A stretch of DNA of 64,000 bases from the NCBI GenBank assembly GCA_963971285.1, contig OZ020254.1, positions 9,610,001 through 9,674,000 of the forward strand, given 5' to 3'. This stretch comes from Astropecten irregularis (Eukaryota; Echinodermata; Asteroidea; Paxillosida; Astropectinidae). The notes under the pieces were generated by a model. The model was not told where the DNA came from. It was given only the letters and a program-made list of their open reading frames with translations, and did not search any database. This document shows positions 21,401 through 33,587 of the stretch, one piece after another (the stretch's first letter is position 1; the number at the start of each line of letters is the position of its first letter). Position numbers and translations under genes: made by a program.

Positions 21401-22653
21401 ATCATGAACTATTGGACCAGTAGGATCTACTCTACATTGTATTTGCATGTATAATCAATGACAACTTTGCATAATACGCAGTGTCACTATATCCATTGAA
21501 GACCAATTAATATGCATGTCACCAATGCAGTCAATGTTTACTGCAACCAATAAAAATCATTATTCTTGTTTGTACCTAGTGCTCCATTATAGGCATACCC
21601 TTGCCTATATGGTTTTGATACATGCTTCAGATGTCGTATTTAGCAAACTTAACCAAAGTTATGTGCATTAATTACCTACTATGCTGAATCCTGCACCAAT
21701 TATACTTTCTTGCCATGTTGATCGTGCTTTGCTATTTCCCGAGACTCTTTCATTATTTTGGAATAATACTCACCATGCAAAGACGCTTTGTGAGTGTAGT
21801 AGTACAGTTCCAGAAAAATGCACTGTAAAACATATTAGGCAATACATGTATACACTATAACCAACTGGCAACAATTAAGTTAAACTTGGTTAACAGTTAA
21901 AATAGGTAGATTGTTACCCAAAATACATGTTAATTTCGATTGAAATCCCAAACTTTGTCATTAAAAGAAGAACCCACAAAATGAGTAATTATCACCAACT
22001 TTGTCATACGTTTTTACCAATATTTTGACCAATTTACTGGGCAGAAATGCCCAACATTCTTGTACAGTGAAGTAGAGAAAGCAATGATATAGACATACTC
22101 GTAATTTCGGCCATTTTTGTAGCTGATTCACACAGAACAGATATCCATTGCCTTGGTCTTAGGCAAAATATACTATGATATTATCATGTAGTATAGTCCT
22201 ATCCTGCACTATTACAAAGACCGCCAGTCTTGTTACAGTGTGAGGGACCGGTTTCTCCACGTTGCCCCACACTGACCAAAATGATGATGGTTATGAGGAA
22301 TTTGCATTGTAAAAAAGGGGGAAATTTTCGCATTTTTCCCTTATTGCAGCAGATATTGCAGCAGAAATAATGACGAACAAATAATCGAAACTGATGTACG
22401 ACAGTTTTGAAACATGGGTTTTGACAAGGCTGGAAGGAATAGTTATTGTAAGCATGAATGAGGCAATATGACAATGGTCAAAAATTAAATTCAGTTTGGA
22501 TATTGTATTGCAAAATTCCTCTTATGTTCTCACAGATTTTGCTTAAGTATTGATTAGGCCTTAGGGCATTTCTGGTCTGGCTGCATTTTTGTACACGGAG
22601 TATTTAAGAGTTAAAAACGGTCAATCCCTTTTTAAATTACAATACTGTTAATA
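18421..22653. other. 4.2 kb AT-rich intergenic DNA, no gene identified
   Basis: Frames are short on both strands. Minor points: TGCTCGAAACGT at about 19087 echoes the hairpin-GAAACG signature; a stretch at 19620-19670 (GCGGCACTAGTACTTAGAAC) is a diverged duplicate of 21190-21225; and 20130-20190 is promoter-like (separate entry). A T-box, tRNA or ncRNA was looked for and not seen. Confidence 0.4.
20130..20190 (+). promoter_or_regulatory. Promoter-like patch: NRF1-like and YY1-like motifs
   Basis: TTTTGCGCGTGCGCAAGC contains an NRF1-like GCGCGTGCGCA, followed about 35 bp on by CAAGATGGCTC, a YY1-type motif often found at transcription starts. The surroundings are AT-rich, which makes the patch stand out. 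No exon could be attached to it. Confidence 0.22.
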
Positions 22654-22800
22654 GGTTTGCGACATTTCACCATGTAATCTCTTCTGTGAGAGTGTGTGGT
22701 TCTGAGGAGAACCGTTGGCCAATCGACGTTCCGAACAGTGTGATCTGTTCATCCTCAGGAGAGTGACTGGCTCACAGAAGAGATGATGTCACCGCAAACC
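22654..22800. mobile_element. Foldback element with TA duplication and inner hairpin
   Basis: GGTTTGCG/CGCAAACC ends are flanked by TA on both sides (22652-22653, 22801-22802). Arms include ATCTCTTCTGTGAG / CTCACAGAAGAGAT. On the minus strand the centre reads CTGAGGA-T-GAACAG, loop, CTGTTC-GGAACGTC, close to the hairpin signature at 15.6 kb. Confidence 0.6.
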
Positions 22801-23231
22801 TACCGTATTTTACTAACATCCACCATGCATAGCTTCAAGTCTTATTTAAAACACTGTTGTATTTTGCACCACAACAATTACTGCACAAAATTAATATCAA
22901 ATGGAGCTAATTGATCGAAGTATAGTGTTCAATGATGGCTGAATAATTGTTAATGACAAGGAAATCAACGAAAATCGTTTGTGGTATAAATTCCTCTGGT
23001 TGTTTGAATAGTCTGTGGTTGAAGACAAAGAAGCTATACAATATTTTTAGGCAGTTCAGTTACCTACCTGCATTTATCTTCAATGTTGTAAATATGCGCT
23101 CGGTGTTTAAACATTAACAGCAGATGGACACTGCACCAACATCATAAAATAGTGTATAGGGGCTTTACCAATATTTTGCTGAAAGTGCAGTTAACTCTGG
23201 CATCTTCTACAGGAATGATCTTTACGCTTAA

Positions 23232-23587
23232 TAGTTTCATACTTTGGTAGAATACCGAATCAGAAATCTTCACAGATTTACGTATTACTTACAGGGTATG
23301 AAGATCGTGGTGGTAGAAACATACCGTTCAAAAGTTTTGCCTGAAATGCTGTATTTATCCAGAAAAGAGTAAAACCATTGACCACAATTATTTTTGATCT
23401 TTTAAAGATCAAAAATAAAAGAAAAAAGACTTAAGAAATACTGTGGCCGTTTTTCACTGTTTTCTCAGAAAGTGGGCACCGTATGGGACTGAAATTTTCA
23501 CAGATGACTGTTACTGTATCTGTCTTGATATTTTTACCTATGAATCTGTACTTCTTTGACAAAAACCAAAGTATGATATTACCTTTT
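23232..23587 (-). mobile_element. TTAAAGGTA-type element (copy 4)
   Basis: Reverse copy from CATACTTTGGTAGAATACCG to ACCAAAGTATGATATTACCT. The central GATCTTTTAAAGATC is nearly intact, and GTGGGCACCGTATGGGACTG is present. Confidence 0.8.
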
Positions 23588-25050
23588 CTCTTGAACTTAG
23601 TTAACAAAAATAGCCTATATGACATAGGATTTGAGGGGATTCACGAAGTACAGTGTCCCACATGCAGAGAAGATAGGGTCTATAAAACAAAGCTGTATAA
23701 GTATAGCTTTTCTGTTCATCTACATTAAAGAAAGGCCATCATAGGAAACTTGAAAGAAATAAGCAGACTAGGTATCGGATAGTGAGCAAGCCTATGGGTT
23801 TTCTTACCTGTTAGATGTCTTGAATAGCTGATTTTGCCTGGCTGGATGTAGCACTCATGGAGAAGACCCTCTGGGCACTTTTGTTGCCGAGGCTCCGTAC
23901 CAAAAACCAAAGACAATGTGGTAGAAACAATGTACGCACAGACTCATTATATAGCTACAATTGGCGGCGCTGGCTCTCAGCAACATGCAGTTCTGCCATA
24001 TGCTCTAGACGTGGCTACTGCATGACTGTAATACTAGTCTCAGTCAACCAATTGTTGCTGGTAGGGAAGTTACCATATACCTTTTGTTGCTGTATCACTC
24101 GATGGGTGTGTTAGAATAATTATTTCATTGGCTCTGTATAGTTTCGTTATGATATTCATTTTTTTTTTTTTTCAGTCAACGCTTGGTCGCACGTTGCAAA
24201 GGATTATTTTACTCCGAGCTGTATTGAACCGTAACGGTCGCAATATGCCAGCTAAATTTAGATGTCATCTGCATGCATTATAGACAAAAAAATGTAATTT
24301 TAAACTTGTCCATGGCATGTACGGCCTACCTTGGAATATACTTAAACACATTCTTTAATGAATTTATTGGAATGCATGTGCATATGAACAACTCGTCAAT
24401 TATATCTTTGTTAGTGTAGTTATCTGGTTTCATCCCACACTGCTATATTAGTTATGTTTTTGGAGTGACTTAACTTCAGCTCATCGAACATCCAAGTCGT
24501 GAGTAGGCCTACATCAAACAATAACAGGTTCAAATTCCGCCAAAAGTTGGTTTTGGCGTTTTCGACCAAACGAAAATGCTTCGGGTTTTTTCCCAACAAT
24601 TTAATTTAGTCCTTGTGCCGCCAATTCATCAGTGTTATGTTAATTAATTTCGATTGTTACAAACGACTTAAGCTGGTACTCTTTCGTATCGAACAGGATA
24701 GCGGGTCTATTGGGGTCTATTGATGCCTATAGCTTTATAAATAATACATGCAGCGTGCTTTCAGACGATGAAAAATAAACACTCATGTTTCCCATCTCAT
24801 CCTTCTATAGTAATTCTCTCTTTAAAGAATGTTGTCTAATGCTGAATAAATATGTTAATTTATGCTAATTTATACACATAATTCTGAACGAAACACAGTG
24901 GATACAAAATAGAAGGAACACTGGCAATTGCATTGAGGAAAAATGAAATGAGAGATAAACAATGTATATGTAAATTAACAACTTAAAATACAGTGACCTC
25001 ACCCAAACAATGTTCAGTTATAGGCCTACCCATAAGGGCAAGATCCAATT
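23588..25050. other. Intergenic; possible minus-strand first exon near 23.8-23.95 kb
   Basis: On the minus strand CTATATAATG (about 23947-23956) precedes a segment that ends in CTAACAG followed by a GTAAGA donor at about 23811. This could be a non-coding first exon with a TATA box and a nearby CCAAT, but no partner exon was found. The remainder is AT-rich with no recognised gene. Confidence 0.25.
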
Positions 25051-25420
25051 TAAAGGTAGTATCATACTTTGGTATAGCATATCGAAACAGAAATCTCCAC
25101 AGATGTACCTATAACTTAAAGGGTATAAAGACGGTGATGGTATAGGAACATACTCTTAATTTCTTTTTCTGCCTGAAATGCTGTATTTATCCAGAAAAGA
25201 GTAAAACCAGTGACCAAATTTTGTTTATCTTTTAAAGATCAAAAATAAAAGAGAACAGACTTAAGAAATTCTGTAGCCGTTTTTCACTGTTTTTTTTCTT
25301 CAAAAGGTTGGCACCGTATGGGACTGAAATTTTCACAGAGGACTGTAACTGTACCTTCCTTGATATTTCTGCCCATGAATCTGTATTTCTTTGACAAAAA
25401 CCAAAGTCCGATATTACCAC
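25051..25420 (-). mobile_element. TTAAAGGTA-type element (copy 5)
   Basis: Reverse copy beginning TTTAAAGGTAGTATCATACT and ending ACCAAAGTCCGATATTACC. GATCTTTTAAAGATC is at about 25229 in worn form. The right terminus has lost the last few bases. Confidence 0.75.
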
Positions 25421-27095
25421 AAGTCACAATAGAGCAAGATACAACAAGCGAGCGCCAACGGGTAAAACAAAAACGTCCACATAGCAAGCAATGGATGAAA
25501 ACCTCATGTAAAGCTCATTAGAACAGCCAGGAAATAATAATTGCACACAAATTTAGGTTTAAAAAAACGAAAAACTGCCAAAGTGAAACGTGTACGAAAA
25601 AACTATCAGCCAGTATTCAGTATTCTATACCTAAATTACCATCAAACACTATAATGTACTTGAACCATTGCTACTGCTGTTGCTTCCTACAGGGATAATT
25701 ATACAGTTTTATTTCCACTTATATACGGAATAAGACAGAATGTAATGGACTTTTTGAAGGCTCTATCATAAGAACCTTTTGTGTCCATTCATTATTTATG
25801 CATAGAGACCGATCCTATAGCTGTTAATGTTAATTTCTGCAGGGTTACATTGCCCCGTCCCGTTAGTCAAATTCTGCTGGTATCGCTAAATACGAAATGC
25901 CGGCTATAACCTTTGTGTAGAATGGTTTACATGGCTTTGTGTGTAAACTGCACGGTGGGCATTCCCTGTTGTTGTTCATTGTTATACATTTCCCCTTTTG
26001 GTCATGATTGCCCATTTGGAACTACATTGGGGAAGACATTCTTGGAAAACATGCATGGAGGGTTTATAATGATATGCGGGCAAAGTTGAGCGTTGTTAGT
26101 GCATACGTTTGCTGTAACTTAAATTTTTGACTTTCATGATATGAAGATTCAGTTTTTGTACACAATTATTTTGTCGCCTCTTGTGATTGTTTCCGCTTTC
26201 TGTAACAATTCTGTTTGGGAGGGGAGGGGAGGGGGAAATGAGCGGGAAGTTTCGTCATCAGAATTTGGGAAACAAGCCTCAATGTGGCAGATGTTGTTCG
26301 TTAGTTTCATTTACAGCCCGTCCAATAATTGTTTGTCAGCGATGAAACATTATCGTTGATATTGTTATTGACACGTATCTACAGGTATCTTGTTCGCAAA
26401 TTACTGAGGGTATAATTCTGTCGGTATTATTCCCATTTCCCAGGCTACCCGTGGCATATTCGTTGCACGATTAGTTTTGCAGGCCGGCAAATGCCGGACT
26501 AACAATTTAAACAGATGTATGTAACAAAAGAAGGTAGAGTTGCATGGTGACAATCCTGTTAGTAACTCCTAAGGTATAATGTTGAAAAGGTCTTTATTCT
26601 GTAGTTTGCATGGTTTTGTATTTTTATCTTCAGCTCTTTGATGTTAAGGCATGAAGGCGTGCATTTGCCGTGTCGGAAGTTGCGAATGTGTTCATTAAAG
26701 TTATTATACCTTAGTATTATTTTGACACAGTTGGTTTTTACAAACAAAAACTTTGTTTACTTTTGATTATGTTTAGGAATATATGCCTTCCATTGGTTTT
26801 CATTGTATCTCCAAAATTTAGTATGATTAAAAACGGAATGCATGACATAGGCCTAAGGTATAGAACAATATGAAAATGCATGTATAGGGAAAATACTAAA
26901 AGTAAACTGCTCCAAACTGCTCGATGCTCATCAACGAGAAAAATGACCTGAAATATATCAAATGCTAGCTTAGAGTTATAAGGGGGCCTGGCGTTTCAAT
27001 CCTGAGCAGGATCTTTCCCAAAGGCTAAACAAAAATAGACTGACAGAACAGATAATGCTTGAAAGGTCAAAACACAGACAACAAAGTGAACATAC
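25421..27095. other. Intergenic, no gene seen; hairpin at 26990-27012
   Basis: AT-rich sequence with short frames only. On the minus strand 27012-26990 reads ATCCTG-CT-CAGGAT-TGAAACGCC, a hairpin followed by GAAACG as at other loci here. A G-rich run lies at 26219-26237. Confidence 0.4.
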
Positions 27096-28460
27096 CGTGA
27101 AAGTTCATTCTGCGTTCGCGTGAAGTATGGATGGAAGACTGTCTTGTTTCACGAACTGGAACAGCTCTGAAAGCGGCGATTTTTAAACGAATTTTTAAAC
27201 GAAAATACTTCAAAATGGCGTGGGAATACTTCAAAACCACTTTAGTTTAAAGACCTACCCGTATGTGACATGATTATGCATCATTATCATTAATAACATG
27301 CAAATGAAGGGGGCGTGGTTTTTCTGGTATTCCCTCCAAGCTATATGTCGCCCTCTCCTGTCGAAGGTGGTGGTAACTCTGAATACATGTCAGAGGGCTG
27401 ATGGGCGGTCACACTCCTTGCTGTAAACGTTAAAATGGGCATAACTGAAAACACAATGCCCATTGTAACGGTCACATCAAGGAGGATGACAATTGAGGCG
27501 CAATGCTCCACATTCTCAAGTTCTCAAAAAATATCTTTCCTTCACTCACCATCTAGTAAAATCAAACCTGTTACGAACATCTAAGACAAACAAAATGTAT
27601 AGGGACATATGCGCCTGGCGGAATTTGTTTGCGCTTTTCTGTTAATTTTGTTATAAAGCAACTTAGGTATTAAATGGCATACTTTGGTAAGAAACCAAAA
27701 CAGAAATGTTCACAGATTTACCTATAACTTAAACAGGGTATGAAGATGGTGCTAGTAGAAACATACCGTTAAAATTTGTCCGCCCGAAATGGTGTATTTA
27801 TTCAGAAATTTGTGAAACAACGACCGAATTTTTTTTTTTTATCTTTTAAAAGATCAAACATAAAAGAGAAAAGACTTAAGAAATATTGTGGCTATTTTTC
27901 ACTGTTTTCTCCAAAAGTGGGCACCGTTTGGGACTGAAATTTTCACAGATGACTTTTACTGTATCTGTCTTGATATTTTTGAAAATGATTTCATGTTTCT
28001 ACCATGGAGCACCACAGTACACTGAAAGTTATACTTATCCCTACGTTTTGTTCACTTTGTTAATGGCAATAAGTCAAATATTGTGAAAGTTATGTTATAA
28101 TGATTATCTCAGGTGTATAGGTTTATATTATAGGTCTAGCGGACGAGTGGGTTGTAGTGTTTTAGAACTTAACAATGGTTATGAACATTACACTAGGTAT
28201 TACACTAGGTATATGCAGCGTTAAAGCATGCATAGGTCGCCGATCACCTTGATGAAATAACTAGTCTTTGCTCGAAAATCGCGCTCGAAACTCATGACGA
28301 GTGAAAAATCATCAGTACTCAATCTCGTCAAGAAATAAATACATTTCAAGCAGCATTTTCGCCACCATGGTTAAAACAGGGACGTCCATTCACAGAAAAA
28401 TAGAGTCAAGTGTACGTACCTTGAATTGAGTTTGAAGAAAAAACCCATCTTGGTCACCAT
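27096..28460 (-). CDS. Candidate start of an unrecognised gene (two exons, partial)
   Basis: On the minus strand an ATG at 28460 opens 13 codons (MVTKMGFFFKLNS) and ends at 28420 with AG followed by a strong GTACGT donor. A compatible exon at 27166-27096 starts after TTTCAG, completes the split Arg codon, encodes AVPVRETRQSSIHTSRERR, and ends at a GTATGT donor. Joined, 37 residues stay open and basic. I do not recognise the protein and found no convincing third exon further down. The second exon lies just upstream of a repeat-like hairpin (26990-27012), so the model could be chance. Confidence 0.28.
27672..27990 (-). mobile_element. TTAAAGGTA-type element (copy 6), 3' truncated
   Basis: GGCATACTTTGGTAAG to CTTGATATTTTTG. 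It holds ATCTTTTAAAAGATCAAACA and GTGGGCACCGTTTGGGACTG, but ends before the expected right terminus. It lies inside the intron of the candidate minus-strand gene. Confidence 0.7.
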
Positions 28461-29570
28461 GATTCTTTCTGGCTCATCTCAGACCGTCCATCTCATCTCC
28501 CGGTCCCCATCAGTCCGACACTGTGACTCGGTATCGTAGATGACCGTCTCTCTTTGGTCCGGTACCGTCGCTGCCAAGTTGCAAAATGTCTTAGTGGTTA
28601 GCCGAGGGCAAAGGCTGTCTTTTTATGTACTCTCTTCCAAACTACCAGCAGAAAGTGTCTCGAAAAAACACTCGAGGAATTTCGATTTTTATCGGCATTT
28701 GTTGGATTTTAAGCGGGTTTGTGCTTGCACATTGGACTTATATTACTATGTGCGTGGTGTGGTTTTTTTATTGTCAATACTGCATGGTCTAACTCTTGGG
28801 GATTATTTTCTTTCTTTTAAGTTTTTTTTTCTGTTGAGGTTTTTATTATTCACCGTGTTTGAATAATGCTGGTAGGAAATTTTTCGAAAGTTTTTTGATA
28901 AAGCTTTGATTTGCACGGTAAGGCGGCCATTTTGGTTTTGAAGGGCATTTTTGTGACATTAAATTTGGCCTACTTCAAAATGTCATTAATATTTGCAAAA
29001 CCAATCAAACTCCCACCTCTCTTTTCTATAACAAGGTTGAAAATGGAAGAAAAACTTAGACCAGCTCCAACTGATCACCTGTGGAGATACAATCATGTAG
29101 GCCTACAGTATTTACTTTTCGGTGTATCTTTTTTTTTCTTCTGTAAACCAGGGGCTTTTTAACATGATATTCAGAGGTTACTCGCATTTAGGGAACCCAT
29201 CAAATCTTATAGGCAAATCTTCTTTGCTACTTTACAATGATCATGTTTTGATAAAATGTAACCAGTAATAATTCTTTTTTTATAATTTTCGGTTGAACAC
29301 ATAATATGGGATCTCTCTTTCCTGCATTTTACAAATCAACTCATGATTAGGCCTGTAAAATACATTTCCAGTTTCCATTTATTAGTACAGTTAGACAATG
29401 GGACAATGCAATCTATTTGATAAGCCTATATGGTATCACGGTAGAATAATGGAATCGAGTGCTGGGTTTGGACAGTTGCAATTACTTATAGCACACTACT
29501 GAATAATAGCACCAATATCATAACAGAATTCAATTCATTTATTTGCATTAAAACACATCTTGCTTAAAGG
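28461..29570. other. Upstream of candidate minus-strand gene; no other gene
   Basis: The first 200 bp (28461-28680) are richer in CpG and pyrimidines than the flanks and could be a 5' UTR or promoter for the minus-strand model. The rest is AT-rich with long T runs. No motif strong enough to place a start. Confidence 0.3.
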
Positions 29571-29950
29571 GACAGTATACATGATTGATAATAATTGTGT
29601 GTTTTTTCATATACCCAAACAGAAATGTTCATAGATTTACGGGGTTTTTTTCCGTTGTATGAAGATAGTGCTGGGAGAAACATACCGTTAAATATTTCCG
29701 CCTGAAATGGTATATTTATCCTGAAAAAAAAAAGACGACCGAAAACAGTTTTGATTTCCAGGTAAGATTAAAACCATTCTTTATGTTTTATATAAGAAAA
29801 ATTGAAACGGGTTTTCGCTTCTTTTTTTTCTCGTGACTCAGATGTCCGATTGAGCTCAAGTTTTCACAGGTTTATTATTGCATGTAGGCCTACATTCTGC
29901 AGACAATGTGTGAGTGCTGCTATGTGACCTTTACCAATCATACCTTTAAA
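29571..29950. mobile_element. Distant relative of the TTAAAGGTA element
   Basis: It starts TTAAAGGGACAGTATACATG and ends ACCTTTACCAATCATACCTT followed by TAAA. It keeps CAAACAGAAATGTTCATAGA, TATGAAGATAGTGCTGG and CATACCGTTAAA, but the right half has diverged. Probably a sister family. Confidence 0.55.
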
Positions 29951-29991
29951 TTATGTCTATACAGTTCGGTCACAGATTGTTCCAGCGTGGC

Positions 29992-30318
29992 GTCTGATTC
30001 AGGCGCGGTTCTAGAGTCAAAAATTTTTTTTGGGGGGGGCTAGAAGAGCCATTATTTTTTGGAGGAGCTAGAAGATCTAAAATGTAAGGTTCTTAACACT
30101 CGCTTCTGCAATGTTTTATTAGGGGTCGAAAAACGTGCACATTATAGCCCACACAACGCGTTTTTTTTATGTCATGGCGCTTAATAACTGAAAAAACCCC
30201 AGTATTTTCAAGACTTTTTTTGTTCACTTGCATTTTTTGTGGGGGCTAGACACAATTTTGGGCGGGCTACAGCCCCCCCCCCCCCCCCCCCCCCCGTAGA
30301 ACCGCGCCTGGTCTGATA
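29992..30318. mobile_element. hAT-like non-autonomous element with 8-bp duplication
   Basis: Element 30000-30310 has termini CAGGCGCGGTTCTA and TAGAACCGCGCCTG. It is flanked by GTCTGATT (29992-29999) and GTCTGATA (30311-30318), an 8-bp duplication with one mismatch, as hAT elements make. The interior has G-rich (30033-30040) and C-rich (30272-30295) runs that can pair. Confidence 0.8.
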
Positions 30319-31239
30319 GCCGGTTATTCAGAAATCATCATCCCAAGGGGGGGATATCTCTAGAATCTCCCCTTCAATTCTCTACCTGGGATGGTCCGGA
30401 TGTGGGGAGTACCTAGTGCGGTCTATCCGAACCATTGACATGGTGTATCCAAGCTGTATCCGATCACAGTATTTTATAGAGAGAGACAAAGGATCGTGTA
30501 TCACTTTGGTGTCAGCTCATTACAGTTTAATATACGGGTTATTAGTATTAGGCCCATATTGGCCAACCCTCTCTTTTACCGAGCCGAATGATAGCTTTGC
30601 GCCGGTGCTAGCTCGCAGCTGCCCGGGCCGCTTGTAAGGACTTGGTGCTGGTATGCCGTCATCTTCATGTAAGCCGGAAGCCGGCCCAACAAAGCAATCG
30701 ATACTCGGGATCAGTTGTTGTGGTATGGATTTGTGTGGGTGGGTCCCCCCTCCTGATCAAAATTCAGAGAACTTAGTTAATTAGTGTATCAGTGGGCTGG
30801 GTGGACCACAGCCTTCGGACTAGCCTAGGTTGGGTTGGGCCATTGTTGACCAGTGGAACACTGTCTTGACCAGCAATGATGTAAGGAGCCGTTTTACATA
30901 ATGAAAAATTATGGCTTGCCCCATGCATTTCTAATGGAAATATGAGGGCTGGGAATCTCTACAAAATTACAGTTTTGTGAATATATATAGTCGGCGCTTA
31001 TAAAAACAAGGATTCTAGACATAATAAACAAACGGGCAAACCTCTATTTTATATCATGCTGTTTATTTTAGGCCCGTACTTCAGAGTGGCACATTTTTAA
31101 TAATTCATTTATTTTATTTTAGAAGGGTGATAGGCCTATAATGTGTGATGCTTATCCGAACTTAAAACAGTTATGCATTACATAATACAATAGTGTTTGC
31201 GAGGTAACTAAAATCGGCAGAAGTGTACACGAAAATGTG
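30319..31239. other. Intergenic, no gene seen
   Basis: Includes an ATG frame at 30416-30637 without family likeness and two TAGGCCTA-type words. I see no splice-supported exon. Confidence 0.4.
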
Positions 31240-31405
31240 ATCCCCAGCTATAGCTCGGTGGCCTAGTATGGCATCTGCACTAGTAAGCAGGAGGTCGTGG
31301 GTTCTAATCCCACCTGAGCCAGCATGTGATTTTTTTCACGTGCTCTCACACGCACTGAGTATAGAGTGCTCATCCGCGTCGGTGAAGGGCAAGTCTAATT
31401 TGTAT
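31240..31405 (+). mobile_element. tRNA-derived SINE, family B
   Basis: tRNA-like head with A-box-like TAGCTCGGTGGCCTAG and B box GGTTCTAATCC, then CACCTGAGCCAGCATGTGAT, a T run, and the tail CTCATCCGCGTCGGTGAAGG. Same family as 9203-9370 and the tail at 46303-46425. Confidence 0.7.
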
Positions 31406-32088
31406 AAGATCTGTATATAGTTGAACTACTGTAACAGACAATAAAAAACTACAACATAAGGCATCATAAAAGAGTTGGAGGCATAATATCAGGAAGAAAT
31501 TACCTAAAGGACACTGTCGCCATAATTAAACATTCATACACAATGCTGGGCGGTTTTATAAGAAAAGACGTTTAAAGGTTATTAAAAACCATTTTTATAT
31601 ACGTCAGGTCATTATATTTTTTGGCTGATAAGCATGCAGTTTGCAGAAGTGTATTACTTGTATTATTGTCAGTTTTAAAAAATGGGTGGGTGCGGAAGAA
31701 CAATGCAACGCAACCAACCAACCAAGAAAGATACATTATCTTCAACGAAGCCGAGCAGCTTTGGATTTTGCGCGTGGGCGGACTAGCTTTCAGGAAACAG
31801 AGGGGGTAAAAAAAAAAATTCCATTTCGATGAAATCATGTCCTAAACTGAGTCACAATTATGATGAAGGTGGGCCTGGAAAACCTGTTGAGGGAGGTGTG
31901 ATAGCTATTTATATGAAGTTTAGCACGGCCTCCAATTCTTCTTTTACAAAACAACATAATTTATTTTCTCTACAGATTTTTCTCAAAGTAAAGTGCATAA
32001 AATATGGCACTGATAATAAACAAAAATGGTCAAAGAATGGTTGGGAAAATGTCTGGAATTAATTATTTGGCCATTTCTCTGTAATTCC

Positions 32089-32456
32089 TTAAAGTAAGAG
32101 TATCATACTTGGGTAGCATACCGAAACAGAAATCTTGACAGATTTACCTATAACTTACATGTGTATAAAGATGGTGATTGTAGAAACATAGGCCTACCGT
32201 CAATTTTTGTCTGCCTGAAATGCTGTATTTATCCAGAAAATAGTAAAACCAGTGACCAAAAAAAGATAAAAAATAAAAGAGAAAAGACTTAAGAAATACT
32301 TTGGACATTTTTCACTGTTTTCTGAAAAAGTGGGCACCGTTACGTATGGGACTGAAATCTTTAAAGATGACTCCAGTGTTATTGTATCTAACTTGATATT
32401 TTTGTCCATAAATCTGTATTTCTTTGACAACCAAAGTATGATATTACATTTACCTT
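32089..32456 (-). mobile_element. TTAAAGGTA-type element (copy 7)
   Basis: Reverse copy from AAGAGTATCATACTTGGGTA to CCAAAGTATGATATTACAT. The central palindrome has lost one half (AAAAAAGATAAAAAATAAAA). A run of about 15 C follows at 32467-32482. Confidence 0.75.
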
Positions 32457-33587
32457 TAAGTAGCAACTCCCCCCCCCCCCCCGGTCTTTTTTATTTAAAT
32501 GTTTCCGTTGTACAACAAACTGTACAAAAGACTGTGAGAATGTGTTGAAATAAAATGAAACTTTACTTAATTAGAAAAGACAATGCCTTACAAAAATTAT
32601 GTGCCGTGACCACTTATTGCCCGACCCGTCGGACTGCTTGCTTTGGGGACAGAATACCATGCTACACCGAATAAACGGGATCAAACTGTAGAGGGCGCAA
32701 ACGAAGTAAGTACTTTAAGAATAATTGTCCAGAAGTTTTCCTTGGTTTTTGTACGATTTTCAGTATTTATTGTTAACAAATATGCGTAAAAAAACAGTTT
32801 ACAAGAACCCGGCCCCCTTTCTTTCGTATTTGTTATCAATTTTAAGGTTTCGACGTCGGAATATTTTCCACATTCATTCAATTTCCGAGTGGATGAGCTA
32901 GGACTGCATAGCCATAGTGCATGCGAGTTGTTCACGGTAAAATTACGTTGCAGCCCCGGTTGCCCTAACCTAAGTGTCAGTCACTCAGGTAGACCCACTT
33001 TTTCTTCCTTTCCCGTTTACGTTCAGTCTTGGACTTGAGGTTTAACCTAGCCATATTCTAATTGGTTGTATTAATATAATTCAGGACAGGGTGGTATGTT
33101 TTTTAGATGTGTTTTCACTGGGACAAAGTAAAGTACATTCACACTGCAGTTAAATCTTAGGCCTAGGCCTACTTGTTGCTTAAAAAGTTTAAGTGTGTAG
33201 CAAAAGAATTATTTAAAATAGGAGGTGTATATTTTGCCGGCACTGACATTCATCTGATTGGGCAATGCTTGATTCCTCATGTGGGCCCTCTTTCTTTTAA
33301 TGTTATTAGACGGAGGTATGTTTTAATACTAATACTGCAAATAAAAAAGGCCTAGGCCCCTATATCTTATTATTAGTGCATAAAATGTTATTTTGTTGAT
33401 TCAGTGCTATCAATTATGACATTGGAAAGGGATTCTTAATTCAATAATTGTTCATTCCTTGGATTATTATTCTTTGTCAGAGTTATGAAATCTATAAAAA
33501 AAATTAATCAAAATTAAATATTACACATGTGTTATTGCTGGTTCACGTGAGATATTGATATCTGTGTTTCACAACAGAAGACGGAGT
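32457..33587. other. POMK 5' flank
   Basis: No coding frame. A possible untranslated first exon ends at CACTCAG before GTAGAC near 32989; the POMK acceptor is at 33577. GGCCTAGGCCTA occurs twice. Promoter location is not decided by the sequence. Confidence 0.3.

Noticed and set aside
29999..30310. Assembly gap filler suggested by the long C run
   Set aside because: The run lies inside a well-bounded hAT-like element with matching ends and target duplication, so it is natural sequence, though its length may be misread.
31245..31322. tRNA gene in family B SINE
   Set aside because: Lacks a proper acceptor stem and anticodon loop, and is followed by a tail shared with other copies.
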